DNA from: Melanocharis versteri
Taxonomy: Eukaryota > Chordata > Aves > Passeriformes > Melanocharitidae
DNA: 64,000 nucleotides
Direction: 5' to 3'
NCBI GenBank assembly: GCA_013397845.1
Contig: VZTG01000029.1
Coordinates: 21,372-85,371 of the forward strand
A program made the translations under genes and the position numbers. Of the stretch, positions 49,101-59,740 are shown one piece after another; position 1 is the first letter of the stretch; each line of letters starts with the position of its first letter. Under the pieces are notes generated by a model, which saw only the letters and a list, made by a program, of their open reading frames with translations, was not told where the DNA came from and searched no databases.

Positions 49101-52100
49101 AGCAGCTTTTTGCAGAAAGCTGCTAGGTTCAAGGGGTACAAATTCTCCACATGGACAGGCAGGGGCTGGACCAGAGCCCCAGTCAAGCAGTTCAGCCTCA
49201 CCCATGCCCTGCCCTGTAGAGCTCCCCTGGGATCTTTCAGCCCTTGGGAGCTACTTTTGATAGGAAGCATAATGGAAAAATTGAGATTCTTTACCAAATC
49301 TCACTAAACCAAGTAAAGTTTACAGCATTTTTGAGATCCAGAAGTCTCAAAGAGATCTAGATCATAAAGATCTTAAGATCTAGAGATCTACAGCTACACA
49401 AATAATTGTGACTTTTTTATCTGAACGACCTTACTAAAGGCAGGCAACCTATTTCCACTGACTCTCTCCCTTCCCCGTTAAACCCAGCACTTGAAGTCAA
49501 CACCTAGCTGCCAACAAGGACAAGAGCCACTAACTAGAAATTGCCTCCCTTGCACTGATCAGCTGAGAAAAGAGATAATCAGGCAACAGCTATCCTGCCA
49601 TCGTTTCTTCCTGAGAGAGCAATCTTCATTTTACCCTAGCTTTTCAAATAATTCAATCACAGGCAAAGACCAAAGCAAATTACCAGCCCAACAGAGTTAT
49701 CAAAGTTAAAAGTAACTGAAGAAAGAAGGACATAAGAGAAAGCATCAGAAAGCCCCAACTGGGATGTTATTATATCTCCATTTGCCATCATGAAAATGTG
49801 AGGAGTCCAGAAGTGGCTTTTACACCTTCTAACTCACACAATCAAGCTGTTCTCACCCGCTAACACAGCCCAGGGAAAAATCAAACTGAGATCATAAATC
49901 GTCCAAAGCATAGGAAATCTGATGGCTGAGTTTCTGGAAATTCTCTCAGTGATACAAATGGCTTAAAGCAACTACAAAATAAGGTCACTGTTCTGAGCCT
50001 GAGTTTGCTAAATCTGTTTTCAATTACATGAGGTTGAGACTGCTCATATATTTGCCAGATATATTATGAATATATTTTCTAGCTATTATTATGAATATAC
50101 TTCATTACTTACTTTTATTACTCTGTGAGTTCTAAAATGTTCTAAGCTCCGCTTACTTGCAAATGCCCAACAGCTATGGGTAAGTAAATTGGATTTTATT
50201 GGGGCCTATGAATAAAAATGAAAACTCTATTTTTTTTCTTCTTTCTTGGGAGTATGCATGTGCAGCTACATGAGCCAGCAAGAACAGGGACTGGCTTCTG
50301 CCCTGAACCCTTCATCCAGCCCCCTCGGGAGCCAGGAGGAGCGACTTTATTCATTTAAACGAAAGGGAATACAGGCTTGAGCTTTCCATCCTGGGCTATT
50401 AGGGGAAATTACCTCCAGGCCCACAGATCTGATCTGTGATGAGCCTTTCCACTGGGCAGAGAAGGGCTGTGTCCTCTGCATCACCCAGCCCACTCCGAAA
50501 ATCATCTGCAGCTCCTCACCACTCGCTGAGGCACGCAGCAGCCAGCAAAAAACTATCCACCCGCTTTAATTCCAGCCTCACAGGGTTCTGCTGGGGGCAA
50601 TTGCGTTTAGTTGGAAGCAGGGCTGGTGATTCACCTCCAGACCTGGCTGAAGCTCTGCAGGAGCAGCACAGCCCACGTTTGGGTGGCTCCGCACAAGGAC
50701 GGTGCCGTTGCCACTGGAACGCAGCCCCTGCAAGTGGCTTTGCTAATGAGATGTAACACACATCATTACAAGGAAATTACTACAATTACAGTAATTTTCT
50801 AGTGAAAGAAATTCACTGAATGACTCCAAAATTTTGAAACTTAACTAATGCTCAGCACAGCTGTTTCCACGAGGGTCAGTACCACACCAAGTGATCTGCA
50901 TAGACAACCTGAGAGACCCATTGATGTTTCCAATATAGCAAATAATCTGTTTGAAACACTGCTGTGCATTTCTAATGCCAGCTGGGAACGCTGGTGGGAC
51001 CTCCTGGGTGATGCTGGCACAGGAGTGCAAAGGCTGGCACAGAAGACAGCTTCACATACAGACAAAGCGAGGCACTGAACTTCAGGAGCTGGGGTTTTGC
51101 TTACTCAACTCATTGAAAAACACTGGATAAATGCTTTTCTGTGTACTGGGCATGATCCCCTCCTTTGCCTTCGCATGAATACAGCTTTGAGGTGGTGTCT
51201 TCCACCTTCTGCCAGTGACCCCACGACAGCTCCCGTGGCCACAACCCACAACAAAGCTCACTGGCAAAGGCCACGGGCAGCTCTACTTCCAGCACCACCA
51301 TCCTCTCTGTCCCATATGTTAATAAAAACCTTTGGGATTTTTATCTTCCCAGAATGTCTTTCCTTCCTGTGCCTGGATGAGGCCTTGGAGGAATATCAGA
51401 TGCACAAAGCAAATGAAAGAACATCCCTTAAGAAGTCAGCCAATATCCCTCCCTAGTCACTCACCCCAGGAATAAAGATCATCTCTTCTTTGGCAATTTG
51501 GCTAACTTTTGTCTTCATCAACGCAAAGACTTCATCAAACACAATATTTAGCCAATTTTGGACTTCTACTTTCTTCTCTGCAGCATAAGGTGAAGTTTTG
51601 TGGTACGACTGAAACTGGGACATACTCAAAATCTGTGAATGGCACTTGATAGAAGGACTGAGGACCCTTTTTGTGACAGGATTAGCCTTATGAAAATAAA
51701 TAAAATATGAAAAGTGACTTTCATTTAAAAATTACCACATCAGTCAGTATAAGATATTGAGGAATGACTTAAAGCCTGGTTCTTGTCTAGGGTGATGGGT
51801 AATGCTGCATGCACCAAGCAGACAATGGCTGGGAATCTTCCCTGCAGGACTTGGGCTGGAGAAAAATGGGATTTCCATTGTAGTCAGAAACCAGCACCTC
51901 ATTCCCATCAAAAACAGCCTGGGCATTAAGTGGCGTCCATTAGCATGCCAGAATTTTCCCCAAGCTGCTCAGCTTTTATCATGAAATCAAGCCTTTTGTC
52001 ATCCTAGAGTTAGAAGTAATTTTGAAATTATTTTTAATGGCAGCTATAGATAGTTATCAAATGTAAGCTGGTAGGTAGGGAGACAAGCAGGAGTGATATA

Positions 52101-52944
52101 GCACATTTTCTCCCACTATCTTTTGTGAAGACTCTACTTTTTTCAGTTTCCCACATAATTCTCACCTTGCTGTAATGACCTGATTTAAATGTGGGGGAAG
52201 GGGTTTCTGTGCTCACCCATTATATTGAATTTGGACTTTTTATCACAGGTATCTAGGAATGCCCTCCAAAGATATTCCCAGTTGTTTATAAATCAAGTGC
52301 TGGAATTAGACTTCCTCAAGGTGTAAAAAGCCTGGCTAGGTTCAATGCAATTGCTGCTTAAGAGAGGTTATAGCAAAAATCACCCAAAGAGTTAGAAGAG
52401 GATTTGGACAGAAATGCCTATATAGAAAAAAAGCCACAAAGCTTTCTCCATCCACCATTTTCCTCCAGAAAACAGGACGTAACCTGTTTCAGTTTTCCTC
52501 TCACTATCCAAGTTATTTGCTTGCAGTTTAAAAGGAAAATGAATGTCATGAGCTGATTTCAATGTGTTTGCTTCACGTCTGGAGTGGCACAGGGAAAGCC
52601 CTGAGCCAGCCCCTCCACGTGCTGAGCTCTGCCATGGTTTATGCAGACTGCAGGTGATCTGAGCCCTGGGACCCTGTGCCCATGAACACATTGTTCTGGC
52701 TTAGGGCAGAGCAGTGGGAAAACGCTCAGGAAAGGAAACCAGAGCTTGCAGCAAGCAACCTCCTGGCAAAGAATTCATTTTGAGAGGCAATATGTGAATC
52801 CTCAGTGGGTTCCTTGGGCTCCAGCCCGGGCAGCCAAGAGGGGCTGGGGGGGAGGCACCCTGGATGGCTGTGCACCGAGGGTATTTGCTGGCCAGTGTCG
52901 CAGCACAAAGCAGACCTCTGGGCTGAGTACCCCAAATATAGCAT

Positions 52945-52975
52945 TAAATAAATAAATACATACATACATAAATAG
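52945..52975 (+). repeat. AAAT/ACAT tetranucleotide microsatellite
   Basis: TAAATAAATAAATACATACA continues to 52975. It directly precedes the LTR-like sequence. Confidence 0.85.
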
Positions 52976-52977
52976 GG

Positions 52978-53100
52978 TGTCCTGGTTTGGGTTAGGACAG
53001 AGTTAATTTTCTTCCTAGAGGCTGGTACAGTGCTGTGCTCTGGATTTAGTATAAGAATAATGCTGATAACACACTGCTGTTCTAGCTGCTGCTGAAGGGA
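52978..53100 (+). mobile_element. LTR fragment, passerine ERVL-like
   Basis: It begins with TGTCCTGGTTTGGGTTAGGA and continues GAGTTAATTTTCTTCCTAGA, GCTGGTACAGTGCTGTG, GGATTTAGTATAAGAATAAT and GATAACACACTG, a sequence I recognise as the 5' end of LTRs common in songbird genomes. The right end is unclear and no internal viral gene was seen, so it is a truncated or solo LTR. The family name is uncertain. Confidence 0.65.
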
Positions 53101-53774
53101 CTGGGGACATGCCTTCACCTCTGTTCCTTCACTCTCCCTCATGAGGAAATATCTGTTTCCAAGCTGCTGCAGCCACCAGCAGACCCAGCCTAGCTCCAGA
53201 CATACAACTGCCACTGCCTCTCAGTTGTTTTTCATCTTAGTTGACCTGAGACTGCCTTTTTATATTGGGTGCTATTAAATGGATGACTGACTTTGAACAA
53301 CCATAGCTTTTTAGCGCCTTTGATTTATTTACTCATTTAAAGTCTTTGCCCTGTGAGTTACACAAGCACAGGCCAGCACAGCAAAGCAGAAGGTTCCTGT
53401 GCAGAGCTTGCAGCCTCCTGACCCAAACAGCCTCATTCTCTCTCCCAAAGGCTTTGGTTCTCCACATATCCAAACACCTGTCTCGCTCTCTCCATTGCTA
53501 CTCAGTCTCATCCCCTCTCTGTCATCCTGAATATCTACTTCCTTTGTCACTAAAGTGCCTTCAGCTTCTCCCCTCCCCACACTTCCCACCTTCTTTTTTT
53601 ATTTGAACTCTTAAGTGTAACATGTAAGACATTGCAGACACCGCTATACGAAATCAGAATTTCTGTTTTAAAGGAGATTTTGCAGAGAGAAGTGGTTGCA
53701 ACATCGTCAACCTTTGGTCCCTACTACTTGATCCCCAAAATTTCTGTTTATTGCCCAGGCAGCCCTGTTGCACA

Positions 53775-53968
53775 GATTGGATATTAGGAAACTTTTTTTA
53801 CTGAAAGGGTGATCAAGCATTGGAACAGACTGCCCAGGAAAGTGGTGGGATCACCATCTGTGAAGGTATTTAAAAGGCTTGTACATGTCACTTGGGGGCA
53901 CAGTGATAGACTCCAAGGGCACTCTATGATCTTAGAAGGCTTTTCCAGCCTTAATCAGTCTGTGATTT
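53775..53968 (+). mobile_element. CR1 LINE fragment, 3' end
   Basis: CR1 consensus features are seen: ATTAGGAAAC, CTGAAAGGGTGATCAAGCAT, TGGAACAGACTGCCCAG, AGTGGTGGGATCACCATC, and the end TTTCCAGCCTTAATCAGTCT with TGTGATT. It is 5' truncated and moderately diverged. Confidence 0.88.
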
Positions 53969-54960
53969 AAAAAAACATCAGCAAACCTTCCTCTACCAAT
54001 CCGCCAGTCAAAGCCCATGAGCTACTAGCAGCCTCTCTAAATGTTTGATCTAAAGTGAAAATGAAACACAAAGACAGCACAGCTTGTTGTTAATATGAGA
54101 TCACTCAGTGCTTCAACCATCCCAAAGCGGTAAATCCCGACTTCAAAACTTCCTCCTTGCATTTAAGGCAAAATTCTTACAAGGAGACCTTGCTAAAAGA
54201 GACCAGAACCTGCCTCCTGCAGTGCCCTAAAAACAACAATTCTGGACAGGAATTACTATGGACAATGAAAAATACAATAAAATATATAGTAGGAGGAAAA
54301 ACTGATATTTGGTTACTTAAATTATTAAATAGCATAGCTGCCATTTTCCTATGCAAAAAATAGTTAATTTTTATGCATCAGCAAACTGCAGTGTGATGCA
54401 TAATTCCCTGCAAGGTTAAGCATTTCTTTGTGAGCAGAATAGAGGTGGCCTGGGAATCACAGAGATACCTAAATCTGCTCCTGATCCCTGCCACATCAAA
54501 GCAGAGCAATGGGTTTATTTGGGAGACTTTTTTGCAATTCCCCACTCACACATCAGAAGCTACGCGTCGTTTCAGGCTGGTGCAAGGCTGTTTCTCCTGC
54601 CATGCCATGGTGATCCTCCAGGTGCCTCCCACTGCTGAGAGGCAGAAATCTTGGGGTGATGGGCGGAGATGTAAAAGCACTGCAGCACTCGGTGTGCTCT
54701 CCTTCAGGTCTCCTACGAGAATAGCACGGGATCTGAGAGAGCTCAAGCCTTTCTGAACTCCAAGTCACCTTCACCATATCTGAAGAAAGAGCCTCTGAGA
54801 AGCTGCCGTGGGTAACATCTTCCAGAGTGCCCTCTGCCCAGGCTGGCTGGGGACAGGTCACATACACACACCCGTGCCTGACCTTCAGCAGCAAGGAGGG
54901 AAGCCTGGGTTTCTCTGTAGGGACAAGTCAAAATATCGCTTCTGAAGCTTATCAGGTCAC

Positions 54961-55109
54961 TTCCCATCCCTGGAAGTGTTCAATGCAAGGCTGGATGGGG
55001 CTTTGAGCAGCCTGGTCTAGTGGAAAGTATCCCTGCCCATGGAAGGGGATTGGAACTAGATGAGCTTTAAGGTACCTGCCAACCCAAACCATTCCATGAT
55101 TCTATGATT
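54961..55109 (+). mobile_element. CR1 LINE fragment, 3' end
   Basis: Seen in order: TTCCCATCCCTGGAAGTGTT, GGCTGGATGGGGCTTTGAGC, CAGCCTGGTCTAGTGGAAAG, GGAACTAGATGAGCTTTAAG and the terminal CATGATTCTATGATTT, the short direct repeats typical of a CR1 3' end. Confidence 0.9.
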
Positions 55110-56226
55110 TACTTTATTTCCACCTCCAGGTGGGCAGCCAAAAGCTTCATTTTGCTGGAAAGCAGTGCCTGGAGCTACAGTTCCCTCTTGCACCCAGACA
55201 GACCAGGAGAGTACAGCTGATATTCTCAGGAAACTGCTGGAACAGCCACAGCAAGGGCACAGCTGCTCTGGTGCTGGAGCAGAGGTTGGATGTTCTGTGT
55301 ATCCCACTGAGCTTAAGGAACAGCTCAGTGCACTGACAGCAGCAAACCCAGACCATGAGGCTCACACAGCTCTCAGACTCCTTGAAAAGCAGCAGTGGAT
55401 GCATGTCCAGGGCAAACAGGAAAGACAGAAAGAAGAAAATTTTAGATAGCAGGTCCTTCATCTTAAGACATGTGGGGAAACACCATTACCTACTGACAGT
55501 AACCTCATGCATTCTTAGAACATACTGGGGTCCACACAGGGCCCTCACACCATCCCCTGCCAAATTATTGTCCCTACTTCTGATTGAAGACAGCTCGGAT
55601 CCCAGATTTAGAAAGGCAATGTGTGTAGCCCTGCGCCGTGCCCGAGTGGGAATGTGCTAGCTGAAACACTCGTGAACTATCAGCTCCAGGCACACTGCCA
55701 GCTCCCAAGTTTTCAAACTTTATCATTAAATTTTGGCAGAAACATCAAAAGAAAAAGTAAACCTGGGATGATTGATCAGGAAGTTTCAATCGAGCCAAAG
55801 CAGAAGCCAACACTCCCCACCCCAGTACACCCCAGTGCTGCAACAGCCTATTAAATCCAGATTTCTTGGAAAGCTCAGAAAGAGGCACCAAACAGCCCTA
55901 ATTCCCCTCTGTTCCTCATTAACCAGCCTTTTCACTTGCTTTTTTAGATGTGCAGATAGATGAATATTTCAGAGGGCCAAGGCAGAGTTTGCACTATTTT
56001 CAGCTTATTATACCCAGCACTCAGCTTCAAAATGAGGAAGAGGCAAGTGTTTGAGCAAAAGAGGAAAAACTCATGAAAATGCATGGTGCTGCCTCTCTAA
56101 AGTGTGGTCCTGGTGTGGCCAGGGCACGGCAGGGAGAGAACCTCTCTGGGGCTGAGGCTGCTCTTGGCAGAGCTTGCAGCAGCACACTGGATCTGGGCAC
56201 AGCCTGGTGATGCTGCCAGAGGCTGC

Positions 56227-56540
56227 TCCATGAGCAGCTCAGCTGGGATCACTGCTGCCAGATCCCTGTGAGCTGCTGCTCGTGGGGATCACTGCTGCCA
56301 GCTCCCTGTGAGGAGCTGCTCAACTGAGATCACTGCTGCTCGTGGGGATCACTGCTGCCAGCTCCCCGTGAGCTGCTGCTCGTGGGGATCACTGCTGCCA
56401 GCTCCCTGTGAGCTGCTGCTCGTGGGGATCACTGCTGCCAGATCCATGTGAGCTGCTGCTCGTGGGGATCACTGCTGCTCGTGGGGATCACTCCTGCCAC
56501 CTCCCTGTGAGGAGCTGCTCGTGGGGATCACTGCTGCCAC
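56227..56540 (+). repeat. 40-bp minisatellite
   Basis: The unit is roughly GCTGCTGCTCGTGGGGATCA followed by CTGCTGCCAGCTCCCTGTGA. CGTGGGGATC recurs at 56281, 56341, 56381, 56421 and 56461 with later half-period copies, so spacing is 40 or multiples of about 20, pointing to an older 20-bp subunit. Confidence 0.92.
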
Positions 56541-56631
56541 AACAGCTGCCTCTCCCAGGGACAGCCTGGACAGGAGCCACGGGCAGCATTTCAGCTGCTG
56601 CCCTACCCAGGGAAGCACAGTGCTCAGCTAG

Positions 56632-57789
56632 GGGAATTGCAACAGGTAGAACTGTAACACCTGGTTTGATTTCGTGATCTCTGACAGCAGAAGTTGCATC
56701 TCAGCCTAACTGAAGGATTCAGTACGACAGCCAGAAGCCGTGCCCAGGGTGCAATGACTGCGCTGGGTCCCTGCGGGGTGGTGGCGTGTCAGAAATGAGC
56801 TGTGGGCAAGTCTGAAAACTCACCTGGGTTCTGTCACTGCAACAGCTCTCCCGTGATTTTGTTTCCCTTTTGTAAAATAAGCATTATTCTGTGCTTGGTA
56901 AAACCCTTGCAGGGGATGAGAAGCAGTGCTCAGGTGACCTTCCACTAACACTGACCGGAGGAAGGCAGCGGCAGCGGGGCTGTTTCCATGTGGTAGCCAC
57001 TGGTGTTGTTGACTGTTGACAAATTAGCAGCAAATTACTGCAGATTAGAGAGCTACAAACTCATCGCTTTCTGCAGTCCCATGAAACAATATTCAGATTG
57101 CATTGGCAGCATCAACAGTTTTCCATTCAGCTAACAAGCTGTGCAGAGATGAAGACAGCAAATTAAACTAACACGAAAAGCAGATTCCTCATTTGCATTC
57201 TCAGAAGGCAGAAGTAGTTTCCCCACTGCTTCATCATCTGCAGCACACAGGACATCCAGCTCCCTGTGCCAGGGCTCAATAGGTGCTTGAATAGCAAAGA
57301 CAGAACCTGCATAATTAATTACTTGTTTCCTCATGTTAACTCCTGAACCATGAAGTCCAGATGTAAGCCTACAACACTGACCTCCTGCAACACTAATGTT
57401 TCATTTCTTGAAACTCAGTGGTCTCAAAGTCCCTGTTAAAAAGGGTTTCAGGCTCTAAACAAGACAACTGCTCATGTTTGATGGTCCCTCTCTGAGAAAC
57501 CCTTTTGCCAATAGCTAAATCCTTTTTCGGGGTAGTCTTTGCTTCAGGACCCAGTATAAATGAGAGCCGAAGTGGTCCCTACCCTGGGATGCCCTTGCAG
57601 GTCTCCAGCATGGTCTGTCCTGGTTCCCCGTGGCTGCACGGGGAGAGCAGCCAAGCCAAACCTCACTCAATCCACCACAGTTGCTCTTATCTTTATGCCT
57701 CCACTTAATAAGCTTCTGCATTTCCCGTTTATTTTCACAGTGGAAATGTAAGCCCTACGCTCAGTGTCTCCAGCAATTTGTCCAGGGCT
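56632..57789 (+). repeat. Near-identical tandem copy 1 (about 1.16 kb)
   Basis: Starts GGGAATTGCAACAGGTAGAA and ends CCAGGGCT at the single N. It matches 57791-58952 base for base except for about seven substitutions and one 4-bp indel. It does not look like a transposon. Confidence 0.96.
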
Positions 57790-57790
57790 N
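57790..57790. other. Single-base gap (N) at the duplication junction
   Basis: One N stands exactly between the two copies, as expected from a scaffolding or gap-filling join. Confidence 0.98.
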
Positions 57791-58952
57791 GGGAATTGCA
57801 ACAGGTAGAACTGTAACACCTGGTTTGATTTCCTGATCTCTGACAGCAGAAGTTGCATCTCAGCCTAACTGAAGGATTCAGTACGACAGCCAGAAGCCGT
57901 GCCCAGGGTGCAATGACTGCGCTGGGTCCCTGCGGGGTGGTGGCGTGTCAGAAATGAGCTGTGGGCAGGTCTGAAAACTCACCTGGGTTCTGTCACTGCA
58001 ACAGCTCTCCCGTGATTTTGTTTCCCCTTTGTAAAATAAGCATTACTCTGTGCTTGGTAAAACCCTTGCAGGGGATGAGAAGCAGTGCTCAGGTGACCTT
58101 CCACTCACACCGACCGACCGGAGGAAGGCAGCGGCAGCGGGGCTGTTTCCATGTGGTAGCCACTGGAGTTGTTGACTGTTGACAAATTAGCAGCAAATTA
58201 CTGCAGATTAGAGAGCTACAAACTCATCGCTTTCTGCAGTCCCATGAAACAATATTCAGATTGCATTGGCAGCATCAACAGTTTTCCATTCAGCTAACAA
58301 GCTGTGCAGAGATGAAGACAGCAAATTAAACTAACACGAAAAGCAGATTCCTCATTTGCATTCTCAGAAGGCAGAAGTAGTTTCCCCACTGCTTCATCAT
58401 CTGCAGCACACAGGACATCCAGCTCCCTGTGCCAGGGCTCAATAGGTGCTTGAATAGCAAAGACAGAACCTGCATAATTAATTACTTGTTTCCTCATGTT
58501 AACTCCTGAACCATGAAGTCCAGATGTAAGCCTACAACACTGACCTCCTGCAACACTAATGTTTCATTTCTTGAAACTCAGTGGTCTCAAAGTCCCTGTT
58601 AAAAAGGGTTTCAGGCTCTAAACAAGACAACTGCTCATGTTTGATGGTCCCTCTCTGAGAAACCCTTTTGCCAATAGCTAAATCCTTTTTCGGGGTAGTC
58701 TTTGCTTCAGGACCCAGTATAAATGAGAGCCGAAGTGGTCCCTACCCTGGGATGCCCTTGCAGGTCTCCAGCATGGTCTGTCCTGGTTCCCCGTGGCTGC
58801 ACGGGGAGAGCAGCCAAGCCAAACCTCACTCAATCCACCACAGTTGCTCTTATCTTTATGCCTCCACTTAATAAGCTTCTGCATTTCCCGTTTATTTTCA
58901 CAGTGGAAATGTAAGCCCTATGCTCAGTGTCTCCAGCAATTTGTCCAGGGCT
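57791..58952 (+). repeat. Near-identical tandem copy 2 (about 1.16 kb)
   Basis: Begins at the same base as copy 1, directly after the N, and runs without a break into unique sequence after 58952. The extra 4 bases lie in ACCGACCGACCGG near 58110-58124. Confidence 0.96.
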
Positions 58953-59424
58953 GGATGGGTGTCTCAGCCCTGTCAGAGATATTTAACATCTCTAAGGCAA
59001 ACAATGCAATCTTTCCTACACTCTTTCATCCTTTTGCTCCAGCAAAGCCTCTGAGCAGCACAGAACAGAGCAGTCCTGCAGGGAAGGCACATCTGCTCTG
59101 AAAAGACTGCAAAGATAAAACAAAACCTAAATACGTTTTTCAGCTCCAGCAAATTAAACAAGCACCTCTTTAATCATAGATTTCTACTTTTAACAAAGCT
59201 GCAGCATTCATATCTTCTCTGTCTATTTTTTGTAGTTTGTTCGTTTCAAAAGTAGGTTATAAAACGCCCAGAACTCTTATCCAGCTTTTTGGTTAAGGGA
59301 GGAGAAAGATAAGGTATTTCGCTGTCTTTTCTGCAATGACCTATGTAGTAGAGAATAAAGTACAAATGAAAAAAACCCACAAATTTAAACAAATGATGAA
59401 CACAATAAGAACAAGAATCACTGG

Positions 59425-59740
59425 AGCACGGCAGGAACCTCCCCCCGACCCACACCCCACGGGCACCGGTTTCACAAGTAGGTCAGGGCTCGCACAGCGA
59501 ACGGCAGAGCATCCCCGCAGCGCCTGCTCCCTGCGCTCCGCCCCGGACCGAGCTGCAAACGCGGGCAAGCCCCGCTGGTACCAGCACAAAAGGCAGGGGG
59601 AAACTCGTGTGCCAACCCAAGGTTCCTGTCGAGAAGCACCCCCTGGCCCCCCGCCCACCTCAGCGTCTCCCATCGGTTCCTTCCGTCCTCAGCATCCCGG
59701 CCACTGACCCGGGGGCTCTGTGGTTCAACCCAGCCCGCTT
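59425..59740. promoter_or_regulatory. CpG-rich patch inside NECAB2 intron
   Basis: About 310 bases are GC-rich with roughly two dozen CpG sites, in flanks that are AT-rich and CpG-poor. No TATA box or coding exon was recognised. It may be an alternative or non-coding RNA promoter, or GC-rich drift. Confidence 0.4.

Noticed and set aside
56408..56677. Plus-strand open frame rich in Cys, Ser and Leu as a repeat protein
   Set aside because: It is the translation of the 40-bp minisatellite and its edge.
57131..58497. Repeated 67-residue minus-strand open frame in both copies as a conserved gene
   Set aside because: It is identical only because the DNA block is duplicated. It has no recognisable domain, and the duplication is probably an assembly artefact.
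59341..59673. 110-residue minus-strand open frame as NECAB2 exon 1
   Set aside because: It lacks the expected EF-hand peptide and a phase-1 donor in the right place. The open frame reflects GC-rich sequence.
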